From Crossaster papposus (Eukaryota > Echinodermata > Asteroidea > Velatida > Solasteridae), in assembly GCA_037893245.1 (NCBI GenBank), contig JBAIAA010000120.1:1178001-1242000 (forward strand): a stretch of DNA of 64,000 nucleotides. The letters run 5' to 3'. The notes beneath the pieces are model-generated. The model searched no databases. It was given only the letters and a program-made list of their open reading frames with translations, and was not told where the DNA came from. Shown one piece after another: positions 1 to 12,600 of this stretch. The translations under genes and the position numbers were made by a program. Every line of letters starts with the position of its first letter. Within the stretch, counting starts at the first letter, position 1.

Positions 1-255
1 ATAAGAAAGAGAAAACAGTGATGCAATTAATACATTATCTAAAAGTAAAACTTCAATGAGCTTGAAAAAACAAACTGTGCTGTCCGACAGGTTGGGGGCA
101 AATACATTTACACGGAAGGACTCAAACCCAGGAACTTCTGCTTGCAAGTGCAGATGTCTTTCATTTTACAACTAACTTGTCAGTTACTATTAATCAAACT
201 GGATTTGCCCTTCATTGAGTTTCATAAAAACTGTATACTGTCCAAGGTTTTACGA

Positions 256-385
256 GAACAATTCACAGGCTAGCTTGGGTGGGACTTGAACCCACGACTC
301 CTGCCTACTAAATCGGATGTCTTACCACTTGACCACCGAGCTTTTCAGAATCCACTGGCTGGTTCGAATCTTATATACCAGCAGG
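256..385 (-). mobile_element. tRNA-derived SINE-like copy, family S1
   Basis: The minus strand has tRNA-like boxes: 'gctcggtggtcaagtggtaa' (A box) and 'gtgggttcaagtcccacc' (B box). The flanking 'gattcgaaccagccag' is shared with the copy at 4958. It lies outside the L4 exon, 3' of it in laminin orientation. A more decayed copy may lie at 85-160. Confidence 0.7.
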
Positions 386-453
386 TACGGCAACCAGTAA
401 CTGTTTCGATTAAGTCAAAGTTAAATTGATGACAATTTATTGCCAGAGTTTAC

Positions 454-633
454 CTTATCTCCAATGAAAGCGATGGGTAGATTCCAGTAAAGTTCCAGTA
501 CACTCAGAGTTATGAAGGCTTCGGTGGCATTAAGTTCGACACGCTCCATGGTGAATGTAACGCCACGTTGGGTCGGTATGCTGTAGAATACGTCGCTGAC
601 AGAAAAGTCATTGGTTCGGGACGACATCCTTAA
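454..633 (-). CDS. LAMA1/2: Laminin alpha exon 24: start of second L4 domain
   Basis: Encodes [12 protein letters not shown] through [18 protein letters not shown]. The LYWxLPxxFxGDK block is the L4 signature equivalent to [13 protein letters not shown] in exon 11. The acceptor is CTAATAG/TTA and the donor GATAAG/GTAAAC. It is the last exon before the window edge. Confidence 0.9.
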
Positions 634-3600
634 CTATTAGAAAAGAGCAAAGATTACGTCAGATTTAGGAACTTAAGAGGTTTAATGATGATCATTTGAG
701 GTAACTTTGCAGAATTATTTATATAAAGAAAAATATTCTAAACATATTTTGAGCCTACTAGGTTGCAAAACTAGTGTCAATTGAAAACAAATGAATTTCT
801 CGCAATATATATTTTAAATTGCACTTTTTTTTGTATCCACAAAATCCAGTTGTACCAAAGCTTAAACAAAAATGGCAACCAAGGCCATTTTCCAAACCCG
901 AGCTTCGTCTCCGCCTCCATCACCATTGCCAAACTGCATGAATGAAGCCAAAGACGGAGACGAAAGCTTCTTACGGTCCAAATCTTCTTACCTGTTTCCT
1001 GACTAAGTCAGTCTGTCTGCAGTTGTCTGTAATCCCAAAGCAGAAACAACTTGTACATCCCTCCGGTAGAGAAGCCCGCAGACTGAAGGATTTGTTAATG
1101 CATTTATCGCACTTCTTGCCCCTCGCGTTGGCCTGAAAAAAAATTAGGTCTTGTTAGTTTAAAAAAAAAAAACAACGAAGCAACATCAGCTTATAATGGA
1201 TTTTAGAAAAGTTATGAGTAAGAAAATTAAGGTTTGTAAAAAATTGTTTTTGCAAACTCTTAATTACTACCAAATTTAAGAACTTTTTATGTAACTATAT
1301 TTGTGACCTGTTCCAACGAAACCCGGACAAAGTCGACTTTTCAGATTTTGCTTTTTTCAAATTCTCTAGGTTCTCAGCTTTAAAATGATGTATCATTTAC
1401 ATATGTACCCCCACCCTATCTTCCCTGGGGTCTGGATTTAGTGATAAAACCCTGACAACCTAATTATGAGATAAACAGCTTTGAAGTTCAGAAAAGCGTA
1501 TTATTTCTATACACAAATGTTTCACAAAATTGACCAAAAAACACACTTCTGGTAGACGGATTTTGTTCAAATTTGAGGAGATTGTAGATTAATAGTAAGT
1601 GACTTAGGAAAACCTAAAACCTCAAAATGGTAAAATCCATCCCGAAATTACTTCAGGAGTACATTGTGACAAAACACATTGTGCGACTTTGTCCGGGTTT
1701 CGTTGGAACAGGTCACATTTAGTAGTTGAGACAATTGTATTATTACTGAACTTTTCTTTTTGCTCTTTCAGTGCCACCGCCAAGAACCCGAATAGCAAAA
1801 CAAAAAACTAATTTGTTACTTGTACAAAATAGTACATGTAGAATAATACAATAGAGTGATGGCGCCCTCTTGCAATAACCTGAAAAGCTGTACGATTAAT
1901 GGCACTTAGTTCCGGAGTAAATTAAATAGAACGTACATTTACGACCTTGCAATTGTTCCGATGATAGAAAAAATAGAAAATTCAGGTTTTATTTACCTTG
2001 CAGTCGCATTGTGCATCATCAGCACACTGGCACATTCCATTCTGGCAAGAGGTGGGTACCGTTCCAATCTCGTCGCACTTGCATTGTTTACATTTGGGGT
2101 AGTCACGGTAACCGAATGGACACTCGTCGCAACGGCGGCCGACAAACTTCCTCCTACAGCTAGTAATATTACAATTGATGACAAGTTCAACCAATTTAGC
2201 AAATGTGAGGGATTCGAGGCTAGTTTCCCTCGGTAACAATAATTTTAAATATTGAAACAAACTTTCTTGTGGTTTATTTGTGTATTAAACAAAATGCCAA
2301 TAAAGGAATAAATATGTTTACCTGCATTGGCCATTGATTGGATCACAGTCGGATCTCGATGAACCTTCCGTGCTGCAGTTACAAGGCTAGTTGGAGAAAG
2401 AGAAAACTGATTGCATTATAAATACTTGATTTAAACTAATTAATCAGGTCGCGCCAATATTATTTCGACATTGACCAGGCCCTGTCGCGGGATTGTTTTA
2501 CATGAATCTTGATCCAGGCTGGCATCTGTGGGTAGCACACCCTGATATTTCTGGCCTTGATCGCTGCGAGCCGGTCGCTGGCAGATATTTCTGGCCTTGC
2601 TCTTGACGTGTTTATTCGTCATTTGTTTTGAATTCCAGATAAAGTTTGCGTGTATTCACGTCATCTGACACGAATTGGTTAAAGATAAATTAGAGTTTTA
2701 TAAACTGCCCTTGCATAAATTAAGTTCTTGCCAACGAAACTATAATGATATTGGTTTGAAGGATGAAATTATTTATTATTATTGATATATTTTTGTCTAT
2801 TTTTGTATGTTTTCAATGTACATCTGCCCACAATTTAGTCAAATAAACAACCATTAAATAATGAAAGTAACAATTTATTTACAATTTGATAAAAGCCGGA
2901 AATCAAACCATTGCAAAAGGACATCACCAGTTAAGTCTGGTGAATACATTGAGGAATCACATACCTTGCATCCAGTATGAATGTCGTAGCCCCAGTGATC
3001 ATCCGCGCAGTTCTCGCATCTCTGACCAACGGTGTTTGGCGGACAAGAACATTGACCATTGATGGGATTACACCACGCGCTGAACTCGCAATCACAAGCT
3101 TGGCATCCTATAGCATTTAGGTTCCAGAACCCCAGCTCGCACTGGTCACACCTCATCCCGATTACTCCTGGCTTACAGTAACACTCTCCAGTGGTGACAT
3201 CACACCTCTCGTCCAATGAACCCACAGGATTACAGTCGCATGACTGACAGCCACGTAAAAATTCAAGATTCCAAAAGCCGGGCTGTAGATAATAATATAA
3301 AAAGAGATTGAAAGAACAAAATAAACTGATGGAAAAAAAAAGTGTTTGTCTACAACTGGTTTACTAATAGCAGTTTCAAATCAACAAAATGCCAACAAAA
3401 ATATGATTTGTAGAGTACCGGTACCGGTAATGCAAAAAAAAAGTTCTGTCCCAAAGTATGAATATCTTTGTCTGATAATACACATACATATTTTTAACCA
3501 GTTCGCGCCGGGATTATTTTTAACGAAACTTGATCCGAGGCGAGTTCAGGCCAATGATACCGGGAAGCACACCCACGCATTTCTGGCCTTGCTCGTGACG

Positions 3601-6600
3601 TGTTTATGCGTCATCCGTTTTGAATCTGGAGAAAACTGTGCGTGTATATACGTCCTCCGGCGCGAACTGGTTAAGGTGCATTATACAACAATGTTTTTTG
3701 GACGATTTGGAATTTGAATTTCCATTGTACACTTTTGTTTGAATTTCATCTAAAAGACAAAATATATCGTTGTTGGTGTGGTTGTAAATAAACTCACTTT
3801 CTCAAGGGCGAGTTATGATAAATTGATTGCTTACTTACAGCACACTGATCGCACGATAGACCAATGACGTTAGGTTGACACTCGCATTGTCCGGTCTCCC
3901 GATGGCAGAAAGAAGACAATCTTCCATTTTCATCACAACGACACACTGTCAAAATTAAAACAAATGAGAAATAAAGTTAAACAGAACCCAACCTTTAGTT
4001 AGTAACATTATGTACAATAGGCCTACTTGACATATTGTGGTGTTTTTTTGTTGTTGCTAAATTCATCAATCTTTAAAAAAATCACGCATCACTTTTGACA
4101 ATTTGTTTGCTTGTTTAAATATCCCACAATAGCCCCCGCCCCCAAAAAAATTGGGTGGCTTGTGTGTAAAGCGCTCCCCTCTCACCAATGTGGCCCGGGT
4201 TCGATTCCCCGGCCTGGACCATATGTGAGTAGAGTTGTGCGTTAGTTCTCTCCTGTGCCACAAGGGTTTTCCTCCCTCTGAAAAAATCAAACACTTTCGA
4301 TCTCGGGCTGTGCTCCGTAGTCATATTTTTGTGCCAGCGACTCGACTACGTTGTAGCCGCGTCTTTCGCAATTCAGCACCCCAGCTGCGAGTAAGGATGA
4401 TAAGCCTCTCTAATTATTATTACATTGGTTGATTGTCGACTCACCTTGGCAGTTCTTAGCAGTAATCGCATCCCCATAATACCCATCTCTGCAATGCTCG
4501 CAATGAGCTCCCGCGGTATCACCGACGCAGATCAGACACTCTCCAGTCAAAGTGTCACAACTCGCAGGTATTAGCGGGCTGATGTTGTCGTTACAGAGGG
4601 ATGCGCAAGGGCGACAATAACCCCCGACCTCCATAGGGTTGCCATAGAAACCATCAGCACATCTGAGGGAAAAGGATTGTTTAGACGAGCGAGAGGATAA
4701 ATTGACAGGTGTGATTGGTTGTTTATTATGACTTTTCCAGGAAAATTTTGTTTAAGTAAATTTGCCAGAAAACGGTAACAAACTAAAATCGGATCCAAAG
4801 TTTGCTAAGTTTGAACTGTTAATGTTTTGAAAAAGAGAACGTATAGTTCAAGTTTTATATCAAATTTTATTTTCAATTCAATAATTAGATCTTGCCCTTC
4901 ATCGCTGACATGTTTTTACACTGTATACTTATCAGTGTTGTCCTGAGGAATTCTTTCGAAAAAATCACTGACTGGGGTAGGACTCGAACCCACGACCTCC
5001 TGCTTTCTAGTGCAGACGTCTTACCACTTGACCATCGAGCTAGCCGGTGTGGGCTGGCTGGTTCGAATCTGATTAGCATCTGAGGATACATTTGGTTGCA
5101 GAAAGAGCCCTTTCAGCTGGTGAGATGTTAAGATTTTTTGAGGGATAAGCATGCAAGCCAAGGCAGGTGTTTAATCAATTAAGATGAGGCAGAATGAGGG
5201 TGTATGCCTCCAACCTTAACCCCTTACCGCTCACATCTTGGTCCCGTGAAGCCGCCAGGACAAGAATCGCATACGTAGCTAAACTCTGGATCTGATACGC
5301 AGGAGGGACTGAAACTAAATAAAAATATCGAGAAACTAAATTTAGATTAAAGAATAAAGAACAATTTTCAATAAAATCCACATTTAAAATAGAGGAGCAC
5401 AACATTTCATGCAAGTTCAGAAATCAAGGTTTATAGTATGTACGAATACAAGAACCTTCACGTATTACACCTGTCATTATATCATCTTTATAATAGCTGT
5501 GGCTTTTAAAGTAAAGAAAAAAGCATCCACCAGGGCAGATCAAATTCCTTTAAGAAATAGAACATTAAAAGGAGGTTTTCTGAAGACATTCAGAAGATTC
5601 AGTCCAGATGGTCCATGTGATTCTTCTAGCATTAATTGTCTTTCTTGATAGCAAAGGTACTTAAGTTAATTCCAAAAAGAAATTAAGTAAATAAACGAAT
5701 CGAGTACAAGTGAAAGTGCTGTGGCCTAGTGGTCGGAAGCATTGAATTTGTGGTCTAGCTGCAGGTAGTTCTGCAAGTTGGGGGATCAAGTTCGGCTTGG
5801 GCTAGGACATTTCCACACATAATATGGGTAGACGCAATATTAAGGTAATAAATATGTGGCTGGCCAGTTTTAAACGTATGTTTAAAACAGGCTCATGGGC
5901 CTGGATGAGGGCATTAACAATGTCCAGGCCCGCGAGCCGGTAATAATAACAGCCTACTTGTTCTCTGGGTTTTGGAGCGGGCAGGCACATGGCTGGCAGT
6001 CACGTATTGTGCCTTGGACAGGGTAACCATAGAACCCAATGGCACAGAATTCACAGTGGGGGCCTGTAGTGTTGTGAGCGCAGTACTAAAATAAAACAAC
6101 AGAAAAGTATATCAACAATTAAGTAACTATTTTTCAAATTTCGGTTTAGGCTGTGGCTATGATCTCTGCGTCTCCTAAACACTAGTTCCAAACTTAGTTG
6201 CAAATCATCTCCTAAGCTGAATCTGGGTATACAAATCAAGAATTGGAAGACGAAGTTGGAGAAAAACACCACTAGATTTGAGAAACAGGCAAGTACAGAA
6301 CCACAAATTTTGCCAATGGGAAAGTACAGTGCGTCAGTTGAGGTCATAAGTTCACATGGTCTTGTCGATCATGGTGATAAATTTATAATATAAAGGATAT
6401 AGTTAATACAGAGCTCCGATGAGACAGGCCTAACAGCAAAAATCCAATGTTTAGAAACTTGAGTCAAAGAAATTAAACTTAAAAAAAGGTGACTTTTGGA
6501 ATTTCTTTTGTAAAATGCATAAGAAATATGTCTCGTGTACATTTTTGATTTTGACTTTACAAAGTTCAAAGGTCAAACTCAATAAATGCCAGTAACAAAT

Positions 6601-9600
6601 GCTGTCATAAATTTTATGAAATCCCTGACTACAAGTGTCACAAATGCCAACATTTCCCCACTGGTGGCTCTATTTGTGTTGTGTCTGAGTTTAGTGCAAA
6701 TATTATCTCAATCTTATCACAGATTTCAAGTCTTTCATGAACACTGTGCTATCTTCAATGACTGTGCTATCAAACACAATAGTGTTTGGACAAAGTTCTT
6801 TTATTCCGAGCACCAGATATTGACAGATTTGATACCTATATTACTGTTGACATAATTACGACCAACGTTAAAATACTAAAAATACATCCGGAAGAATTTG
6901 AAGTTATCAAACATTTGCAATAAATAAAAGCTTCAAGACTTAGGGATTTAATCTTTTGAAACTAGGACAGGGGAAGATATCAATAGGGTTACAGATAGGA
7001 ATTGACAAGGTTTATTAAACAGGCTTACAACTTACGAAACACTCTGCAGTGAAGTCACTGCACTCTGTTGCGTGGTTGTTGCATTGACAAGGCTCACAGA
7101 TCCCATTTAGGAGTACTCCGTCAACTCGCCGATATCCAATTTCACAAGACTTGGAGTATAGAAAAAAAGGCCAAAATATTAAACTGCATGAATCAAGCTT
7201 AGCAAAATACCAAAATGTCTGCAAAATTCCAAATGCTTACAGAAATTAAAGTATTAGTAGTACAATCCATGGGACTTAATTTGATCAATGGAAGACACTT
7301 CATTACAGATTGAGTTCACAGTGGTTCCTGCAATGTCACCCCCCCCCCCCCCCCTTCCTTCTGTGTGCGTAAGTACCATATAAGCACCCCCTTACCTCAC
7401 ATGAAAGTCCTTCATATGAAGCTGGGCATCTACACTGCTCAATGCTCGCAAAGATGCCGGGATCAGTCGCTTCTTCAGATGCCGTTTCCAGACTGACGTC
7501 ACTCAGTCTTTAAGATGAGAAGAAAAGAAGAAAGCAGAAGCTACAATTTCTTTGTAATTTAACTTTCGTCGTTTTTGAGTGGTTTTTATTTAGAAATAGA
7601 AATGAGATAGAAATGAAGACCTCGGGCGTAAAAGCCGCTATAAACACCAGCCAACAAATATTGATATATCGTTTAAGTATGAGAGTTTTCACTAAGAGCT
7701 TTATCACTTAATATCGTTATCTCACTATTTTATGGAATTGGCGTTTAGCGGCTTTTGCGCTCGAAATCTTCAAATGTTTAAGGAAAAGAAAAAAGCTTTC
7801 TTGCTCGAAGATTGAATCTGTTCTGCACTAAAAACTGTTACATTTGGAATCGTCAATGGCATCTCCAAGCTTCTTGTTTAACTGAGAGGAAGAAAAACCT
7901 TAGATTTCATAAATTGACAGAAAACCCAATCCGGTTCTCAATCTAGGTGGGATTTGAACAAGGGAGACAAAAAAGAGGAGAGTATTGCTTAACGGGATAA
8001 TAGGTACGATTCCTTAATTGATTGATGCATCTTATTTACGTTGTTTCCTACCTGGATTCCACCACGCCAGAACTGTACACTGCTCGGATCATCAGTTTTT
8101 CTAAGCCGCTCAGCACAGACATGAAGTCGGCTTGAGTGGCCGGCTGACCTCGCGACCCATATCCGAGATCAGTGTTAGGAGCTAACCGGTGCCAATCACG
8201 CTCTGTCATGGTTATAACCACCGTCTCCTTGGTATCAGGCATGACTACCAGCGAGTTTTTGTAGATGGAAATGCCGTTACCCTGGAAAATGATGTACAAG
8301 TTGCAATAAATATCAAATCATTAAGTTGTTAAACACAACAAAATTGCTTAGCAATGAAAATTCTACTTTGGCAAAAACAGGGGTACAAGCCAAATCTTAA
8401 GGTGATGTTCATTATTTGCGACTGGTAATCAGCTGGTTTTTGCTCAGCGTGAAAAGCGCATGGAGTTTTAGCTGGTAAGAAGTTTTTACTGAGCTCAGCA
8501 GCTCCATGAAATTAGCTCCAGATTTCTAATGCCAATAAGTTTTTAAGAAATTAATACTCTTTACATATTTTCTAGCGACACTTTCAACAAGGTATACGTT
8601 TTAATATTCATTTTGTTGATGCAAAAATAATAATAAACATACACCAAAACGTGAATAAAGACAGAATATTGACTCCTGACGACGGGCAGAGCATACTGTC
8701 CGAAAAGTTGAGTTTCCTCCTGTTTTTTTCAGAACCACACTTCTCACTAAAGATTATTACCGTGGTGTTGATGCAAACTAGTTATCTTATTGCCTTTCGC
8801 CAATAACCCAGTCAGCCAAACTATGTTTAAAAAAATGTGCACGTCTTGGCGAGATAAAATGAAATATCCAAACACGCGTTTCAAATGGACACGTGTTTAA
8901 CAGTAGTTCAGACACGCATATTACATTGTAATACGTCTAGAACACATTTTAAACGCGTGTTTGGATATTTCATTTGACCTCGCCAAGACACGCGTTTTTT
9001 CTTACTTATTAACCCGTGTTTGATACATAGTTTTGCTGACTGGAAATCTTCAAATATCGTAGGATATTTGAAGGTATTTACCTCCATAATGACGTCAATA
9101 TCTGTGGTTGGGTCAGCTTGGGTGCCCGGCTGATCCTTGTAAGACACCGTAAATTGAAGTCTTCCTCCATAGGCAGTCAACTGCAAAACATTTAAACAAA
9201 TCAATTAATTCTCACAAGTCTAAAACATCGCCTATAACCAAATATCTTTCTCACGACATACTATGACCGTGTGCTAAATTTTACACATTTATCATTTAAC
9301 CAATTCGCCCTGGGATTATTGTAACATTCACTGAGCTGAGGCAAGGAATTATTTTTAACAAAACTCGATCCGAGGCGGGTTCAGGCAGATGGTACCGGGA
9401 AGCACACCCACGCATTTCTGGCCTTGCTCGCTGCTGACAGACATTTTCGGCCTTGCTCGTGGCGTGTTTTTGCGTCATCCGTTTTGAATCTCGGAAAAAC
9501 CTTGCGTGTATATGTCCTCCGGCGCGAACTGGTTAATTGAACATTTTGTCACCAATCTGCCTGACTATTTGAGACTGCTGGGCACAAGCAAACCTACCTT

Positions 9601-12600
9601 GTTTCCCAGGTAGGGTCGGGGAGCTCGCCAGAAGTAGTTCTCAGCCTGTAACTGCTTCTTAGCTTCCAGATGGTTGATGGCAATCATGTTGGGTCCCGCG
9701 ATGCGCGGTTGGACGTAGGCCGAGGTTTCCTGATTGGTCACAATCCAGTCGTTCATGTCTCTGATCTGTTACATTAGTTGGTTGCAGAGAAAGACAGAGC
9801 GATTAAGATGAGCGAAGGAAGAAATTTTGACTTATTATTATATTTTTGGTACTGAAACCAAGGAATTCTCAAGAGCGCCCTAGAGGTGCTGTAAGCTGGC
9901 AAGCCTGAAGGACCCCGTAGAGAAGACAATGAAAAAAATTGAGTTTTAGAGGTGGGAGGAAAACTCCAGAGAAGAGGGGAAAATCCTTGGAATCAGGTAG
10001 GGACTGAAAACCCAATCCACATGTCCACCACTGTGGCCCGGGTTCGAATCCTGCCTTTGGGCAATATATATTTGGATCAGTTCCTGCCTGATTCTGTGGG
10101 TTTTCCTCCGAATGATCTTCTGGGGTTTTCCTTCAACCTCTAAAACTGTGACGTTCTTCACATTATCTTCTCTCTACAGGTTTGCTCATGCTTGTGAGCT
10201 GCAGTATCAAGGGTACTTTTGAGGGATCCTTGGTTTTGTTACCAATAAGAATTAATAATAATAATATGCTAATATTGGCAATCAAATTAAGCACTTATAT
10301 ATCAAAGTAAAATTTAACCAGTGTTACCTTCTCAATACCCCAAGGTATGCTCTCACATACAGTAGTCAATCCAAAACAGAAACACCTGGTACAGCCAGCT
10401 ACCTCCTCCTCATTCAGATTAAAGTACCCGGATTTACACTGATCACAACTTGGTCCGATCACGTTTTCCTTTAAAAAATGAAACAAAATGACAGTATATA
10501 TAATGGTCTTAATTGGAAGACAGAAAAATTGTAATGCACCTGTGTAAATTTAATGAGGGGGTTTTCTGGCTTTTTGAACACCTGATTGACATTGCTGTGG
10601 GCTCAATCAACAGCCCTACGAACTGATGCAGTGCATTGCAGGAAAAAAGTAGAGTCACTGCCAAGAATAAGGCTTGTAAGTTGGATGTTTTATTGTGTAA
10701 ACTCGCAATTTCCAACTTATGTTTAGAGACTGTGGCTCTGGGAAATGTGCAGTAATCATCATTTTTATTTATCTGACATGTCTTTTGGTAAAAAACCACT
10801 CGTATCTATTTTGGCATTCTGCACATAAGTAGAGCAAGCATCGGGCAGTGACCCCTACTGAAAACATGGGTGACGTCATCGCCGAGTGACAAACATTATG
10901 ACAATGCGACTCACTTTACAGTCGCATGGTCCTTCGCACGCATCTGGGTTGCGACTGCCTGCCAGGTTACATTGGCATGGCTGGCAGTACGGATAGCCAA
11001 AGTAACCTCTTGCACACTGATCACATCGCTGGCTGGCATAGCCTGGCTTACAGAAGCAATCGCCTGGATTCTGAAGAATAGAGAAACGTTATTACAATCT
11101 GGTTCGTAATCGTGACGTCACTTCAACTTGAACTACGCATACTGCGCGTTTAGCCAATAAATGCTAGTAATTGGTGGTGCGTTCGCGTGTTTGATGAAGT
11201 AGCTTATGAAACGGATAAATCTCATCATATCATAGGAAATATAATCATCAACATCTATAAAAATACCATCATTTGTCAAATTCTATAAAGTTTTGGGTAA
11301 TACAGTGAACATCTGATAAGTGCTTTTAAACAAAATTTGAAAAAAATTCAATACTTTGATCAAAACATGTTGGTATGGTGCGAATCGGGAATCACAACTT
11401 TGAAAAAGTTAAGTCCCATAACTTACCAATCCCTCATACATGCGGCTTTCATCCTTGGCACAGACAAGAAGTCGATTAGTTGCATCATCTCTACGAGTTC
11501 CGACAACGCTGCAATCACAGGCTGGTCAGAAAATAATACACAGAAAAAAACCAGTCGATAAACTTTACTTAAGATTGATATCAAAATCTCTACTTTTGTT
11601 AGCAAAACTGAAGAACAATAATAGATCTCTCTCAAAGACGCCTATTTCTTTTTTTGTAGAACTGCTTCAACTGCATATTCTACACAAGTGCACGCGCTAT
11701 GCAAGCTTGTTGTCGAAATGTATTCAAGATACAATGGAGGTGTTTCCTACCTCCTTGAAGATACGGTGCAACCATTGCGCGTTACGCAAGTTGACACCCA
11801 AAATGCTGATGCACGATGTTGATCGTGTAGGTAATAATGTCATTTGAGAGAGACCTATCCACTCTCCTCATTCATCTGCTTTAGTAACCAGATTAGAAAA
11901 ATTGAAAAATATTAGAACAAAAATAAAATTTGTTAACCAAAACTCACGGACACAAGGTTGTGGATCATTCGGCTCTATTCCCAGGGGTCTGTACGTCCCA
12001 TCGATACACATCTCACAGTTGATCCCCGTGGTGCCGTCACGGCAACCGACGCAGACTCCGCCTCCTTCATAGTTACCGTGGATATCCAGACTTCGATGTG
12101 CTTTGTTTACTTCCTCGTCGTAGTAACATGTATCGGAGTGGCCGTGGCAGTTGCAGGCTGGGAGAGGATGGGAGAGGATGGGACAAGGCAATTAGGCAAT
12201 GCAGAGGTCATCAGAAGAGTTCAAAAGTTGAAGTAATGGTCAAGATGGTGAGTTTGGTTCCTTCAGATGGATCCCAAGTTCAAATTTAATTTTTATGGAA
12301 CATCACTCTTTCGTTTTACATTAAAAACAACAATTATGACAAGTAATTTACTTGTGATTGATTTGTGATTGATTTGTTATTGAATTGTGAATGAATTGTG
12401 AATGAATTGTGAATGACTTGTGATTCACTTGTGATTTCTTGTGATTTCTTGTGATGTGTTGTGATTTACTTGGGATTTACTTGTGTTATTCTGACAGTGG
12501 CTCTCAACTGAAAATAATATGATACGTATCTTTCTTAATAGTTATTATACTCCAGTATTATTCATTGGCAGATAAATGCTGGCTTACGTTCACACTCATT

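Noticed and set aside
256..385. Functional tRNA gene on the minus strand
   Set aside because: Boxes are present, but the cloverleaf stems do not close and the same unit recurs at 4958 with SINE-like flanks.
11440..11847. 135-codon plus-strand frame
   Set aside because: Antisense to laminin exon 8 and its intron; no domain recognised.
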